Position numbers and translations under genes: made by a program. From NCBI RefSeq assembly GCF_014770435.1, contig NZ_CP061739.1, positions 1 to 64,000 of the forward strand: DNA of 64,000 nucleotides, written 5' to 3'. The stretch is from Psychrobacter sp. 28M-43 (lineage in GTDB: Bacteria > Pseudomonadota > Gammaproteobacteria > Pseudomonadales > Moraxellaceae). Under the pieces are notes generated by a model. That model had not been told where the DNA came from and did not search any database. It worked only from the letters and a program-made list of their open reading frames with translations. The stretch's first letter is position 1. Every line of letters begins with the position of its first letter. Of this stretch, positions 48,144 to 57,982 are shown in pieces.

Positions 48144-48827
48144 TTAATACCTTCAAGCAATTAATAAAATAGACAGATGCTCTTGCCTACGTTATCTATA
48201 CTCCCTATGAGTATGAATAATAAGGGATTCTACAAGAGCTAGCTTGTCATATTATTACTGTCGTGTAAAAAACTCATGAGGTCAAATAGCTGTTTTTTAA
48301 GGAAAAATAGATATTTTCTAGCAAAAATAATGATGATGTAGGTACTAAAATTAGACTTATAAAGAGTTATTCTCATAAAGAAGCCGACAAAATACTGGAA
48401 AGCCAAGAACGTAATATAAATAGGTAATATATAAAGACCAAATCTATCGATATAGCATAATTAACGTTATGAAACGCTATTTAGAAATAGATAATATAAT
48501 GTAAAAAAACCTTGCTATATTCTTACTATTTTGTAAATAGAGAAGGTCTGGCATTATTACAGTTCTAATATAGAGCTGATAATACTAAATTTTTAAAAAA
48601 TCTAGCTTAAGGTAAAGATGTTCGCTTACCTGCATTAGAGAATATTGTAGATATCGCTTGGCATCACTACTGGTAATATTTATATAACGGTGTTTGTTGT
48701 AATTATTGCTATGATGATAAGTAGGCTACAAAAATTGCTATAGCAGAATCTAGTAGCCATTTATACCGTATCGTTTGAAATTGGCAGACTGATACCACTA
48801 ATATGTTTTTATTTTGGGGAAAATAAC
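48144..48827. other. divergent spacer upstream of cbpA
   Basis: 684 very AT-rich bases between a minus-strand gene and cbpA. A possible heat-shock-type promoter lies at the right end (48774-48802). No gene, tRNA or repeat array seen. Confidence 0.5.
48774..48802 (+). promoter_or_regulatory. possible sigma-32-like promoter of cbpA
   Basis: TTTGAAA (48774-48780), 14 bases, CCACTAAT (48795-48802) loosely fits the heat-shock pattern CTTGAAA-n13/15-CCCCATnT. The predicted leader is about 20 nt, followed by GGGGAAAATAAC and the ATG. Confidence 0.35.
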
Positions 48828-49853
48828 ATGGCAGAGAAAAACTACTATGACATTTTAGGGGTCAAAAAAGACGCCTCAGACGCTGATATCAAAAAAAAAT
48901 ACCGTAAGCTTGTTCGTCAGTATCATCCCGATGTCAGTGATCATCCAGACGCTGATAATAAGATTGCAGAAATAAACAACGCTTACGAAACGATCAGAGA
49001 TAAAGAAAAGCGTGCTGAATATGACGCTATGCTCAATAATCCGTTTGCTGGTCAAAGTAGATCAAGTGGGTTTGGTGGCAATGGGCAAGCTGGGACGGGT
49101 CAAGGTGGTTTTCGCTGGGAAGATATCAAAGATCAGTTTGGTGACGGTGAGGCCTTTGGTGATGGTGGTTTTCGCTTCGATGACATTTTTTCAGCATTTG
49201 GTCGCGGCGCACGTGGGTCAACTGGTGGACAAACGGGCAGTCGCTCTCAAAGCAGCGGCTTCGATCAATTTGGTGGCGGCTTTGGGACGCAAGATAGCAA
49301 AGGTCAGGATCAGCATGCCGAGATTACCGTTGATTTATCTTCAGTCTATAGTGGCGACGACTACAGCATTAAGTTAAACGTCCCTGTTCGTCAGCCCAAT
49401 GGCAATGTCGACTACGACAATAAAACTCTTAAGATCAAAATTCCTAAAGGTATCACTGATGGTAAGCAAATTCGTTTAGCAGGGCAAGGTGCTGCTGGTA
49501 GCAGTAATGGCAAAAATGGTGATTTGTTTTTGAAGGTTAAAATTCGTCATGATGCCAATATTCGCATAGAAGGCACAGACGTTTATCAAACTGTGAATAT
49601 TGCACCGTGGGAAGCGGCATTGGGTGAAAAAATCAATGTCAGTACGCCAGCGGGTACGCTTGGTGTGACTATTCCTAAGAATAGCAAGTCCGGTAGCAAT
49701 TTACGTCTTAAAGGCAAGGGTATCCCTGCCAAGCAAGCAGGTGACCTGTATCTAACTTTAAATATCGTCAATCCTGATGTCAGTAACGATGCGTCGATAC
49801 AGGCTTATGAGCAGCTAAAACAAGCCTTTGCTGATACCAGTATTAGTCGTTAG
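48828..49853 (+). CDS. cbpA: curved-DNA-binding protein CbpA (DnaJ-like)
   Basis: J-domain co-chaperone of DnaK that also binds curved DNA in E. coli. The 341-residue protein has a J domain (about 1-70) with the HPD tripeptide in RQYHPDVS, a Gly/Phe/Gln-rich linker (about 71-160) and two C-terminal substrate-binding beta domains (KIPKGITDGKQIRLAGQG and TPAGTLGVTIPKNSKSG). It lacks the four zinc-finger repeats that dnaJ at 33 kb has. The linker is longer than in E. coli CbpA (306 residues). It is followed by its inhibitor-type partner cbpM. Confidence 0.92.
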   Translation: MAEKNYYDILGVKKDASDADIKKKYRKLVRQYHPDVSDHPDADNKIAEINNAYETIRDKEKRAEYDAMLNNPFAGQSRSSGFGGNGQAGTGQGGFRWEDIKDQFGDGEAFGDGGFRFDDIFSAFGRGARGSTGGQTGSRSQSSGFDQFGGGFGTQDSKGQDQHAEITVDLSSVYSGDDYSIKLNVPVRQPNGNVDYDNKTLKIKIPKGITDGKQIRLAGQGAAGSSNGKNGDLFLKVKIRHDANIRIEGTDVYQTVNIAPWEAALGEKINVSTPAGTLGVTIPKNSKSGSNLRLKGKGIPAKQAGDLYLTLNIVNPDVSNDASIQAYEQLKQAFADTSISR

Positions 49854-49953
49854 ACGAGATTATGAATAACCGTTACTTATTGCTGAAGTAACAAACGAAT
49901 AGCAGAGATGAATACGATACCGATGAAATAAAGAGAAAACGAGGATAATAGCT

Positions 49954-50277
49954 ATGAACCACTCGACTGAATTTACAGACATCATCATGAGCTTAGATGA
50001 ACTGGTCTCTGCCTGTGGCCAAGAGCGCCAATGGGTCATCGAATTAATCGAAGAAAATATCATTGAGTATGATGTACCAGAGCATGAAAAATTTACTGGT
50101 TATCAGCTGACGACAGTGCGCCGTGCATCGCGATTGAGTCGTGATTTTGAAGCCAGCGTACCAGCAATTGGTTTGATACTTGAGCTGTTAGATGAGGTTG
50201 AGCAACTGCGCCAACTTAAACGTCAGATAGAGCAGCAAACACCAGTCATCGAAGTCGACATAGACAACCTAAAGTAA
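49954..50277 (+). CDS. cbpM: chaperone modulator CbpM
   Basis: Small MerR-like helical protein that binds the CbpA J domain and restrains its activity. The 107 residues contain the family pattern: acidic helix MSLDELVSACGQERQWVIELIEENII, a central GYQLTTVRRASRLSRDF, and a C-terminal coiled segment IGLILELLDEVEQLRQLKRQ. The start at 49954 precedes an internal Met at MSLDEL; the upstream one has more conventional spacing to the GAGGA-like site. It lies 100 bases after cbpA and is followed by a strong terminator, giving a two-gene operon. Confidence 0.88.
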   Translation: MNHSTEFTDIIMSLDELVSACGQERQWVIELIEENIIEYDVPEHEKFTGYQLTTVRRASRLSRDFEASVPAIGLILELLDEVEQLRQLKRQIEQQTPVIEVDIDNLK

Positions 50278-50299
50278 TCAAATAATCAAAATAACATGT

Positions 50300-50331
50300 A
50301 AAAAAAGGGCCCTTTAAAGGCCCTTTTTTTA
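50300..50331. terminator. bidirectional terminator after cbpM
   Basis: AAAAAAAGGGCC-CTTTAAA-GGCCCTTTTTTT, between convergent cbpM and sstT. Confidence 0.92.
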
Positions 50332-50358
50332 TATCTATAGAAAACACTTCAGCAAAAA

Positions 50359-51561
50359 TTAACGTGAGTACGTTGGATCAGCTGCTGCTGTAAATAATAC
50401 ATCAGTTGAAGAGTTCAAGGCAGTCTCAGCTGAATCCTGAATCACACCGATGATAAAGCCAATCGCAACCACTTGCATCGCGATATCATTTGGAATGCTA
50501 AATAAGCTAGCAGCGAGCGGAATCAATAGTAATGAACCACCGGCAACACCAGAAGCACCGCAAGCACTAATCGTAGCAACCAGACTGAGTAGCAGCGCTG
50601 ATGCAAACGTCACTTCAATACCCAACGTATGAGCAGCAGCAAGCGTTAAGACGTTAATCGTAATTGCAGCACCAGCCATATTGATCGTGGCACCTAGTGG
50701 AATGGTCACTGAATAAGTATCTTCATGCAATCCAAGTTTACGGGCAAGGTTCATATTGACTGGAATATTGGCCGCTGAACTGCGTGTAAAGAAGGCAGTA
50801 ATTCCTGATTCGCGCAGACATCTGAACACGAGTGGATAAGGATTTTTACCTGTTTTAATAAGGACGATAAGCGGATTGGCGACCAACGCAATGAATAACA
50901 TACAGCTGATTAATACCATTAAAATACGTGCATAGCCTGCCAAAGAAGCAAAGCCTGTTTCAGCAACCGTGCTAGCGACTAGGCCCAAGATACCAAATGG
51001 GGCTAAAGCAATAATCCATTTAACCACTTGTGAGATGGCATCAGCAAAATCGCCAACGACATTGCGAGCAGTATCACTGGCTTGACGCAATGCAAAACCG
51101 ATAATAATTGCCCATGCTAAGATACCAATATAGTTGGCTTCAGCGATTGCATTGATCGGGTTGGCGACCAAGTTCATGAGCAAGTTCGTCAAGACTTCTT
51201 TTAAGTCGGCAGGTGGTACTTGCGCGATATCGGCGTTGATCAAGACCAGCTCAGTCGGGAATAAAAAGCTGGCACCGACTGCCGTTAGTGCTGCCAAAAA
51301 AGTGCCGAACATGTACATGATAAGCACTGGCTTTACGTAGACTTCATTGCCACTGCGATGTTGACTAATGGCTGCCATAACCAGAATAAATACTAGGATG
51401 GGAGCGACTGCTTTTAGTGCGCCGACAAAGAGTGTACCAAGCAACCCTATGGCGGTGCCGATACTTGGCGCTAGCCAACCAATCAATACCCCTAACACCA
51501 AACCAATAATAATAAGCGGCACCAGCCCTATACGCTGATACATCGCAATTAATGAACGCAT
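50359..51561 (-). CDS. sstT: serine/threonine:Na+ symporter SstT
   Basis: Inner-membrane dicarboxylate/amino-acid:cation symporter that imports serine and threonine with sodium. The 400-residue protein has eight or more hydrophobic segments, two re-entrant-hairpin-type serine-rich regions ([20 protein letters not shown] and [21 protein letters not shown]) and the substrate segment [21 protein letters not shown], all typical of SstT. The GAGGG Shine-Dalgarno supports the ATG at 51561. It is monocistronic. Confidence 0.94.
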   Translation of the reverse strand: MRSLIAMYQRIGLVPLIIIGLVLGVLIGWLAPSIGTAIGLLGTLFVGALKAVAPILVFILVMAAISQHRSGNEVYVKPVLIMYMFGTFLAALTAVGASFLFPTELVLINADIAQVPPADLKEVLTNLLMNLVANPINAIAEANYIGILAWAIIIGFALRQASDTARNVVGDFADAISQVVKWIIALAPFGILGLVASTVAETGFASLAGYARILMVLISCMLFIALVANPLIVLIKTGKNPYPLVFRCLRESGITAFFTRSSAANIPVNMNLARKLGLHEDTYSVTIPLGATINMAGAAITINVLTLAAAHTLGIEVTFASALLLSLVATISACGASGVAGGSLLLIPLAASLFSIPNDIAMQVVAIGFIIGVIQDSAETALNSSTDVLFTAAADPTYSR

Positions 51562-51855
51562 CTGTACACCCTCAAGTCCGTTAAAAGTAAGTGAATTGTC
51601 ACAACAGAAAATTTATCGAAGGATGGTAGCATTTTTTGACATATTCGCATACCGCTCATAGCAGCAGCTGCTATGCGCAAATGGAGAGTTAGCAGAGTTA
51701 TATAATTAGTATAAAAAAGAATGCAGCACTTATAGGCAAGACTTGCTACTCAGCATACATCATCAATGAGAGAGTAAAAGCAGCGATATGGGTAGTAATA
51801 TATAGGTTAGAAAGAGATTTGGCTATAAAAGGTAAGAAGAAAATAAACGGCAAAG

Positions 51856-52350
51856 CTATACTTTAAAGTGGGTCAGATCGTAACCTAATTGCTGGTAGGC
51901 TTTATATTTATTGCGACCTTCTTGGGTACTTGTAGCATCAGGTCGGATCAGCTCAAGAACTCGGGAGGGTTTTGAATTATTAGTAGCGGCCATAAAATCG
52001 TTGACGGGACGTATCGTCGTATTGAGCACGATACCATTAAAATCTGCTGGCATATGATTGCCTAGCAGTACAGGCGCTGATACTTCAGAAGTAGCAATGT
52101 TGCTATCATCATCGGTACTTTTATCATTAGTACCTTTATTGTCAGTATCAGAAAGACATCGATGCGGTATAAAACTCGTAGGCTCTTGTGCCCAAAGTGC
52201 CGTATCTAGATTTGATAGTAATGTCTCATCTTCAATTAAAATCAGCAAAGACTGAGCGCTTTTGTTAAGCGCCGTCTGAGTCAGCTGACAAATAAAGCCC
52301 AAGAAATCTTGGGCCTTACTCTCACTTAATACATAAAAACTAATTTTCAT
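51856..52350 (-). CDS. holC: DNA polymerase III chi subunit
   Basis: Chi subunit of the clamp-loader complex; links the replicase to SSB. The 164 residues begin with the HolC strand MKISFYVLSE, and the C-terminal region RNKYKAYQQLGYDLTHFKV matches the family end. Residues 68-91 are a polar Asp/Asn/Thr/Ser insert. It starts 7 bases after the pepA stop on the same strand, so it is very probably cotranscribed with pepA, an arrangement seen in other gammaproteobacteria. Confidence 0.88.
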   Translation of the reverse strand: MKISFYVLSESKAQDFLGFICQLTQTALNKSAQSLLILIEDETLLSNLDTALWAQEPTSFIPHRCLSDTDNKGTNDKSTDDDSNIATSEVSAPVLLGNHMPADFNGIVLNTTIRPVNDFMAATNNSKPSRVLELIRPDATSTQEGRNKYKAYQQLGYDLTHFKV

Positions 52351-52357
52351 AAATGGA

Positions 52358-54013
52358 TTAAGCCATCTCTGCGCTGTTTTTTAGATATTGCATAAACAAT
52401 GGTACAGGACGGCCAGTTGCTGCTTTGTCTTTACCTGAATTCCATGCAGTACCAGCGATGTCTAAATGCGCCCATGCTTGACCTTCTTCAATGAAGCGCG
52501 ATAAGAAGCAGGCGGCAGTTACGGCACCAGCACCTTTACCACCGATGTTTTGCATATCAGCGATTGGTGAATCAATCTGAGCTTGATACTCATCATCTAA
52601 AGGCATATGCCAAATTAGGTCACCTGATAGGTTGCTAGCATTTTCTAAATCAAACAGGACATCTTCATCATTACTAAATACAGCTGAACGCACATGGCCT
52701 AGCGCAACCACACAAGCGCCAGTCAAAGTAGCAACATCGATGATGGCTTTTGGCTGATAACGCTGCACGTAGCACAAGGTATCTGCTAGTACTAAACGAC
52801 CTTCAGCATCAGTATTCAAGATTTCAACTGATTTACCATTCATCGCTTTAACGATATCGCCTGGACGCGTGGCATCACCTGATGGCATGTTTTCAGCACA
52901 GGCTAGCGCACCAACGACGTTGATTGGTAGACGAGCTTCGCACAACGCTTTGATTGTACCAAGTACTGATGCCGAACCACCCATATCAAACTTCATCTCG
53001 TCCATCGCCGCACCTGGCTTGATTGAGATACCGCCTGAATCAAAGGTCACGCCTTTACCGACTAATACGATAGGTGCGTCGTCATTAGTTGCTTGTGCAT
53101 TGTCATTGCTATTTTTACTTACATTTTTAGCTGACTTTTTGGTTGGTAGTTTATCGGCCAGTGCCTTTAGACTACTTACTTTTGCGTTGCTAGTGGTTTG
53201 CTCGGTAGTGCCTGCATTTGAACTAAATTCTGATTTACCACGGTACTCCATGAGTACCAGCTTACCTTCTTTGGTAGAGCCTTGTGCAACGGCCAAGAAG
53301 CAATGCATACCTAACGCTGACATCTCGTCCTCACCTAGTACTTTCACGGTTAATAGATCAGGATACGTTTTTGCAAGCTCTTGAGCTTGTTCAGCCATGT
53401 AAGCTGGGAAGCAAATATTGCCAGGCTCATTGGCCACATCACGAGTGAGGCTCTGACCAGCAAATACTGACTGAGCAAATGCTAGCGCAGGCTGTAGTGA
53501 CTCATCAGCTAACAGATAAACATCAGTCAATACAGGCATGGCTTGCTCAGATTTATATTTGTCAAAGCGGTAGCTTGCTGCCAGTAGATTAAGGGCAAAT
53601 TGACCAAAGTGATTTTCTTCCAGTGCATCACCCAAGGCGACAGTGATAGAAGACACACGCTTTTGAGTGCTGCTATAGATAGTATTGGCGATTTTTTGCA
53701 GCACTGTGTTATTGAACTTATCAGTGTTACCCACACCGACCAACAGCAGTTGAACAGGGTTTTGCTTAGTGGTTTTTTTATCACCTGCCAGCGCATAATC
53801 AGCAACAGTCTCACAGGTAGTACCCTTGAAATGCGATACTTCAATCAACTGCTCAATACGAGTGGTATATTCGGTCAGCACAGATTCAGCCAGAATATTT
53901 TTCTTGTCATCGACTAAAACAACCAGACAAGCATCGTCTTTACTTTTGGCTTCTTTTTTCAGGATTTTCTGCGTATGAGTCTTTGGTAAATGCTGAGATA
54001 ATTTGATATTCAT
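52358..54013 (-). CDS. pepA: leucyl aminopeptidase (M17)
   Basis: Cytosolic M17 aminopeptidase that removes N-terminal residues; E. coli PepA also binds DNA as an XerCD accessory factor and carAB regulator. The 551-residue protein has the metal-binding loop VGKGVTFDSGG (318-328) with Lys320/Asp325, and the signature NTDAEGRL (400-407). The N-terminal domain is normal, but residues 260-312 are a Lys/Ser/Asn/Thr-rich insert immediately before the metal-binding loop. xerD, whose partner PepA assists in plasmid resolution, is at 59.7 kb. Followed by holC. Confidence 0.95.
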   Translation of the reverse strand: MNIKLSQHLPKTHTQKILKKEAKSKDDACLVVLVDDKKNILAESVLTEYTTRIEQLIEVSHFKGTTCETVADYALAGDKKTTKQNPVQLLLVGVGNTDKFNNTVLQKIANTIYSSTQKRVSSITVALGDALEENHFGQFALNLLAASYRFDKYKSEQAMPVLTDVYLLADESLQPALAFAQSVFAGQSLTRDVANEPGNICFPAYMAEQAQELAKTYPDLLTVKVLGEDEMSALGMHCFLAVAQGSTKEGKLVLMEYRGKSEFSSNAGTTEQTTSNAKVSSLKALADKLPTKKSAKNVSKNSNDNAQATNDDAPIVLVGKGVTFDSGGISIKPGAAMDEMKFDMGGSASVLGTIKALCEARLPINVVGALACAENMPSGDATRPGDIVKAMNGKSVEILNTDAEGRLVLADTLCYVQRYQPKAIIDVATLTGACVVALGHVRSAVFSNDEDVLFDLENASNLSGDLIWHMPLDDEYQAQIDSPIADMQNIGGKGAGAVTAACFLSRFIEEGQAWAHLDIAGTAWNSGKDKAATGRPVPLFMQYLKNSAEMA

Positions 54014-54238
54014 ATAGTTATCCTTATTAGAATTATGAAAACTGCAGGATTTGTATGACTGCTTATACCTGTCAGATTATTAGATTGTTTGGTCTATCGA
54101 GCAATCACAGTAGTGTAGCATATTGCGATAATCGTGCGCAGTTAGCAAGTCTTGAGTGATACGTTTGAATTATTATGCTGTGCTAACTTGCGCTATGGTT
54201 TAGCGGTTACATTATCATTTTTCGATGAGGCCAACATA

Positions 54239-54856
54239 CTAGCCATTGACCAATTCATCGGTCGTTACCATCGAGGCAAATCTGTCTTGTAGTGCGGCCA
54301 TGGCAGTATCATGCATGATTTCAGCGCTTATCGGTTCTCTTGTAGCGCTAGGCAGGTCGCGAGTGGCACAGGCATCGTGACAGACGAAACTATCAAAACC
54401 TAAATCAAATGCGGCGCGGACGCTTGAGCTGACGCACATATGACTCATAAAACCTGCAAAAATAATCTGCTTCTTTTCTGCTGCTGAAATCAGTGATTGT
54501 AATTGCGTATCATAAAAGGCATTCGGATGCTTTTTGGCAATTACTGTTTCGCCATCTTGAGGCTGCAACTGTTCGACTATCTCAACGTTAGCTGATAGAG
54601 GATCAAAGACATTGCCATTCTCGGCACCATGATGGGTAATGTGGAAGATAGGTAGATCTTGCTGACGCGCTTTATCGATTAGTCGGCGTGCATTGGCGAT
54701 GGCTTTTGCCCCAGCGTCCCCTAATGGCATAGCGCCATCGACATATTCATTTTGATAGTCGATAAGAACCAGCGCGCTATTTGACCAGTCAAGCGCATCG
54801 AATGTGCCGCCAGCGAGTTCAAGTAGGGTAGAGGGTGTAGAGGTCGTTTTATTCAT
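54239..54856 (-). CDS. isochorismatase-family cysteine hydrolase
   Basis: Cysteine hydrolase of the isochorismatase fold (nicotinamidase/N-carbamoylsarcosine amidase relatives). The 205-residue protein has the triad positions: Asp33 in LIDYQNEYVDG, Lys108 in VIAKKHPNAF, and Cys141 in FMSHMCVSSSVRAAFDLGF with the cis-peptide region before it. The substrate is not assignable; nicotinamidase is unlikely because the metal-ligand D-x-H-x-H pattern is not seen. GGAG Shine-Dalgarno. Monocistronic. Confidence 0.85.
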   Translation of the reverse strand: MNKTTSTPSTLLELAGGTFDALDWSNSALVLIDYQNEYVDGAMPLGDAGAKAIANARRLIDKARQQDLPIFHITHHGAENGNVFDPLSANVEIVEQLQPQDGETVIAKKHPNAFYDTQLQSLISAAEKKQIIFAGFMSHMCVSSSVRAAFDLGFDSFVCHDACATRDLPSATREPISAEIMHDTAMAALQDRFASMVTTDELVNG

Positions 54857-55331
54857 TAGTATTATTCTCCGTTTAACAATATAAGTATATTTTTCTATCA
54901 GTCAGTCTAGCAATTAATAATAGAGATAAATGTTTGATGATACGAATGACAAACAAACCTTTCTAAAATAAATAAAGCAAAAACTTAGCGCCATAAATCC
55001 TATTAATGTGATGTAATTTGAGGTTTTAGCAATTATTTATCCAATAATTGCTATATTTGTTACTTACTGTCAATAATGCGCTCTCAGCAAGGTGTAGGTA
55101 ATGTTTTCAAACACATTTCACAGCCATTTTTAGGCAAAACATGCTAGCATTAGCGGTTATATCTGTCGCTTGTGTTTATTGAGTATGACTAACCAGTCGC
55201 TTAGTAACGTTTACCGTTATTTGAGTATTTAAATGACTCATATCATGCTGGTGATATGTCGTCGTATGACCTAGATATTTAATAAGCTCATCATCAATCG
55301 CGCGCATACCAACCGTTTAAGAGTACCCATT
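54857..55331. other. divergent spacer upstream of lptF
   Basis: 475 bases between a minus-strand gene and lptF. Both promoters should be here but no strong hexamer pair is identified; no gene or RNA recognised. Confidence 0.5.
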
Positions 55332-56660
55332 GTGATATTACGCCGCTACATGACACAACAAGTTGCCTCGACCACTGCCTTAGTGTTGGGGTTTTTGGTA
55401 GTGATGATGCTCGGCGGTCGTTTGATACGCTATTTTGGCATCGCTGCTGAAGGTCGTTTAGACGTCAGCCTACTGTTTACGATCATTGGGTACAACCTAC
55501 CGTATTTTTTAGAGCTCATCTTACCGTTAGCATTCTTTATTGCTTTGATGCTGGTATTTGGTCGCTTATATGTTGATCAAGAAATGGCAGTGATTAATGC
55601 TAGTGGCGTATCTCGAGGTAAGCTTGCTCGATTGATGACACCATTAATATTGGCATTGTTCGTTGGTGAAGCGGCGCTATCTGTCGTTGGCAAACCTTGG
55701 GGTGTCCGTTCGTCTGAGGCTGTTTGGCAGCAGCAAGCATTGACCAGTGCATTTGATTTGATTCGTCCGAACGAGTTTATCAGTAGCGGTAATTACCATT
55801 TATACGTGGGTAGTCTCAGCGATGATAAGAAAAAGTTGCAAGATGTCATATTAATCCAATCTGAACCTGCGAAAAAAGGTAGTGCTGCTGGAAGTATCGA
55901 TGCCAATGCTACTGATATGAATAACAGGATTGATAATGAGACAGCCGAACAAATTGGCATCTCTGACATACCAAAAGATATTATAAATAGCGGTGCGAAG
56001 GACATTAGTAAAGACACCATTACGCTGGCTAAGCGTGCTGAGCAAGTAGATACCGGCAATAGCGGCGTGACTCAGTTGGATTTGTTCCAAGGACGTCGTT
56101 ACGAAGTTGGCGCAGGCAGTCTGAAATATAATCAAGTCGCTTTTGATCGTTATCGCATCACCTTGACTGAGACTTCACAGGAAGTTATCACCGAAGACAA
56201 TATCGAAACGCAAAAGATTGGACCATTGTGGCAAGCCGCCACGAGTAGCTCACCATCAGGCACGAATAATGCAATGCGCGCTGCACAAGGTGAGCTTGGC
56301 TACCGTTTGGCGCTACCATGGCTGATGATTATCGCGCCTATGTTGGCTGTGCCACTGGCGCAAGTACGTCCACGTCAAGGACGTTGGCTGCGCTTGTTTC
56401 CTTCTATCTTATTATTTGTCAGCTGTGCATTAGGTATCATCTCGCTAAAAAACGCAGTGAGCAAAGACAGCATCAGCGTATGGGCGTATGCATGGCTCAT
56501 CTTAGGGTTTATGGCATTGGCGCTTTATATGAATTGGGGTAGCCGCGTGCAACATCGATTGCGCTTTCGCAAACAAGAAAATAGGCTAGCCGCTGCCGCA
56601 ACTAACTCAGTTAGCGACATCGATAATCAGAACAATAGCTCACAAGGAGGGCAGTCTTAA
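55332..56660 (+). CDS. lptF: LPS export ABC permease LptF
   Basis: Inner-membrane permease that, with LptG and LptB2, extracts lipopolysaccharide and passes it to LptC. GTG start. The 442-residue protein has the first helix pair (ILRRYMTQQVASTTALVLGF, then YFLELILPLAFFIALMLV), the cytoplasmic coupling region EMAVINASGVSRGKL and the C-terminal helices. The periplasmic beta-jellyroll carries an extra Ser/Asp/Ile-rich stretch (about 180-228), making it 70-80 residues longer than E. coli LptF. The stop overlaps the lptG start by one base (TAATG), so the genes are translationally coupled. Confidence 0.94.
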   Translation: MILRRYMTQQVASTTALVLGFLVVMMLGGRLIRYFGIAAEGRLDVSLLFTIIGYNLPYFLELILPLAFFIALMLVFGRLYVDQEMAVINASGVSRGKLARLMTPLILALFVGEAALSVVGKPWGVRSSEAVWQQQALTSAFDLIRPNEFISSGNYHLYVGSLSDDKKKLQDVILIQSEPAKKGSAAGSIDANATDMNNRIDNETAEQIGISDIPKDIINSGAKDISKDTITLAKRAEQVDTGNSGVTQLDLFQGRRYEVGAGSLKYNQVAFDRYRITLTETSQEVITEDNIETQKIGPLWQAATSSSPSGTNNAMRAAQGELGYRLALPWLMIIAPMLAVPLAQVRPRQGRWLRLFPSILLFVSCALGIISLKNAVSKDSISVWAYAWLILGFMALALYMNWGSRVQHRLRFRKQENRLAAAATNSVSDIDNQNNSSQGGQS

Positions 56661-57868
56661 TGCGCTCTTTATTTGCTAAGTCAGACAAGTCTGTTCCATT
56701 GGCCAAAAAACCTGCCAATTTAAAAGTCCTTAGTCGTTATGTCAAACTCAACGCTCTATTGGCTATTATCGCTGCCATTATTGGTTTGTGGGCATTACAG
56801 CTGATTTTCTCTTACTTATCAGAGCTTGATTCGTTAGACGATAACTACACCATGGGCGAGGCGCTCAAATATATCTTTTATCGCTCGCCTTACTTTTTAG
56901 AGCAATTTATTCCAACGGGTGCGCTATTGGGGGCTGTCATAGGATTGGGCTTGTTGGCTAATAAAAGCGAGCTAGTAGTTATGCGCGCGGCTGGGGTCAG
57001 TATCTATCGTATCGTCGGTTGGGTATTGCAGCCCGCTTTGATATTTGTACTGTTGGCATTGGCTATCAATCAGTTCGTCCTACCGTCTTCTAACCAGTTA
57101 GCAAAACAGATTAATGATGAAGACAGCACCTCACTGGTCACATCAGTACGCGGCTACTGGACGATACAGCCACGATTCGAAACCGCAGAAGATGGCAGTG
57201 CCACACCTGATGGTAGCGACATTTTATATATCGATTATGCTGATGTCGCGGGTAATATTGGTGAGGTGAAACGCTGGCATTTGGATAACAACGGTAATTT
57301 GCAAACCGCTGTCCATGCTGAAGGTGGAAAGTATACTGGCCGTGAACCAATTGATGTGAACAGTGAAAAGCCAAGTGAGCAGTATCGTTACGAGTGGCAG
57401 TTAAACGATATGGTTAAGCTCTCTATCAATCAGGGTTTTGAGAGTAGCCAAGCTATTTCACCATCAGATACGTTAAGCTTACCCTTTGCCCCAGAATCTG
57501 TGTATCTACTGACGCGTAAGGCAGAAGATTTATCATTGACGCAGCTGTATGAGCATCGTACGTTTATGCGCCAACAGGGCAATCGCTCTTTAGATCATGA
57601 AGTCGCATTTTGGCAAAAGCTACTATCGCCATTATCGATATTGTCGCTAGTGATTGTCGCTTGCTCATTTGTCTTTGGCTCGCTACGGACGCACAGCTTA
57701 GGCTTGCGTATCGTCGTGGCATTGTTGTTTGGTCTGCTATTTAGCTATATTCAAGACCTAGTTGGTTTTGTATCGCTAGCCACAGGCTTTTCACCAATGC
57801 TTATGGTGCTATTACCGATTATCGGCAGCGCGCTATTGGGTGGATATTTGATAAAACGCCAGATGTAG
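56660..57868 (+). CDS. lptG: LPS export ABC permease LptG
   Basis: Partner of LptF in the LptB2FG complex. The 402-residue protein has the N-terminal LSRYVKLNALLAIIAAIIGLW helix, the coupling-helix region VVMRAAGVSIYRIVG, a periplasmic jellyroll (about 175-290) and C-terminal helices RTHSLGLRIVVALLFGLLFSY and PMLMVLLPIIGSALLGGYL. About 25 basic residues precede the first helix, an unusual extension. It ends in a perfect-stem terminator. Confidence 0.94.
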   Translation: MRSLFAKSDKSVPLAKKPANLKVLSRYVKLNALLAIIAAIIGLWALQLIFSYLSELDSLDDNYTMGEALKYIFYRSPYFLEQFIPTGALLGAVIGLGLLANKSELVVMRAAGVSIYRIVGWVLQPALIFVLLALAINQFVLPSSNQLAKQINDEDSTSLVTSVRGYWTIQPRFETAEDGSATPDGSDILYIDYADVAGNIGEVKRWHLDNNGNLQTAVHAEGGKYTGREPIDVNSEKPSEQYRYEWQLNDMVKLSINQGFESSQAISPSDTLSLPFAPESVYLLTRKAEDLSLTQLYEHRTFMRQQGNRSLDHEVAFWQKLLSPLSILSLVIVACSFVFGSLRTHSLGLRIVVALLFGLLFSYIQDLVGFVSLATGFSPMLMVLLPIIGSALLGGYLIKRQM

Positions 57869-57891
57869 AAGGACAGTTGGTCCTACCAAGT

Positions 57892-57927
57892 AAAAAGCAC
57901 GCTAAATCTAATTTAGCGTGCTTTTTT
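57892..57927. terminator. bidirectional terminator after lptG
   Basis: AAAAGCACGCTAAAT-CTA-ATTTAGCGTGCTTTT, a long perfect stem, T-run after. Confidence 0.92.
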
Positions 57928-57982
57928 ATGTCGATTTCAATCTCAATATGAATAACTGAGACTTAATCAGGCAAAGCTAAAA

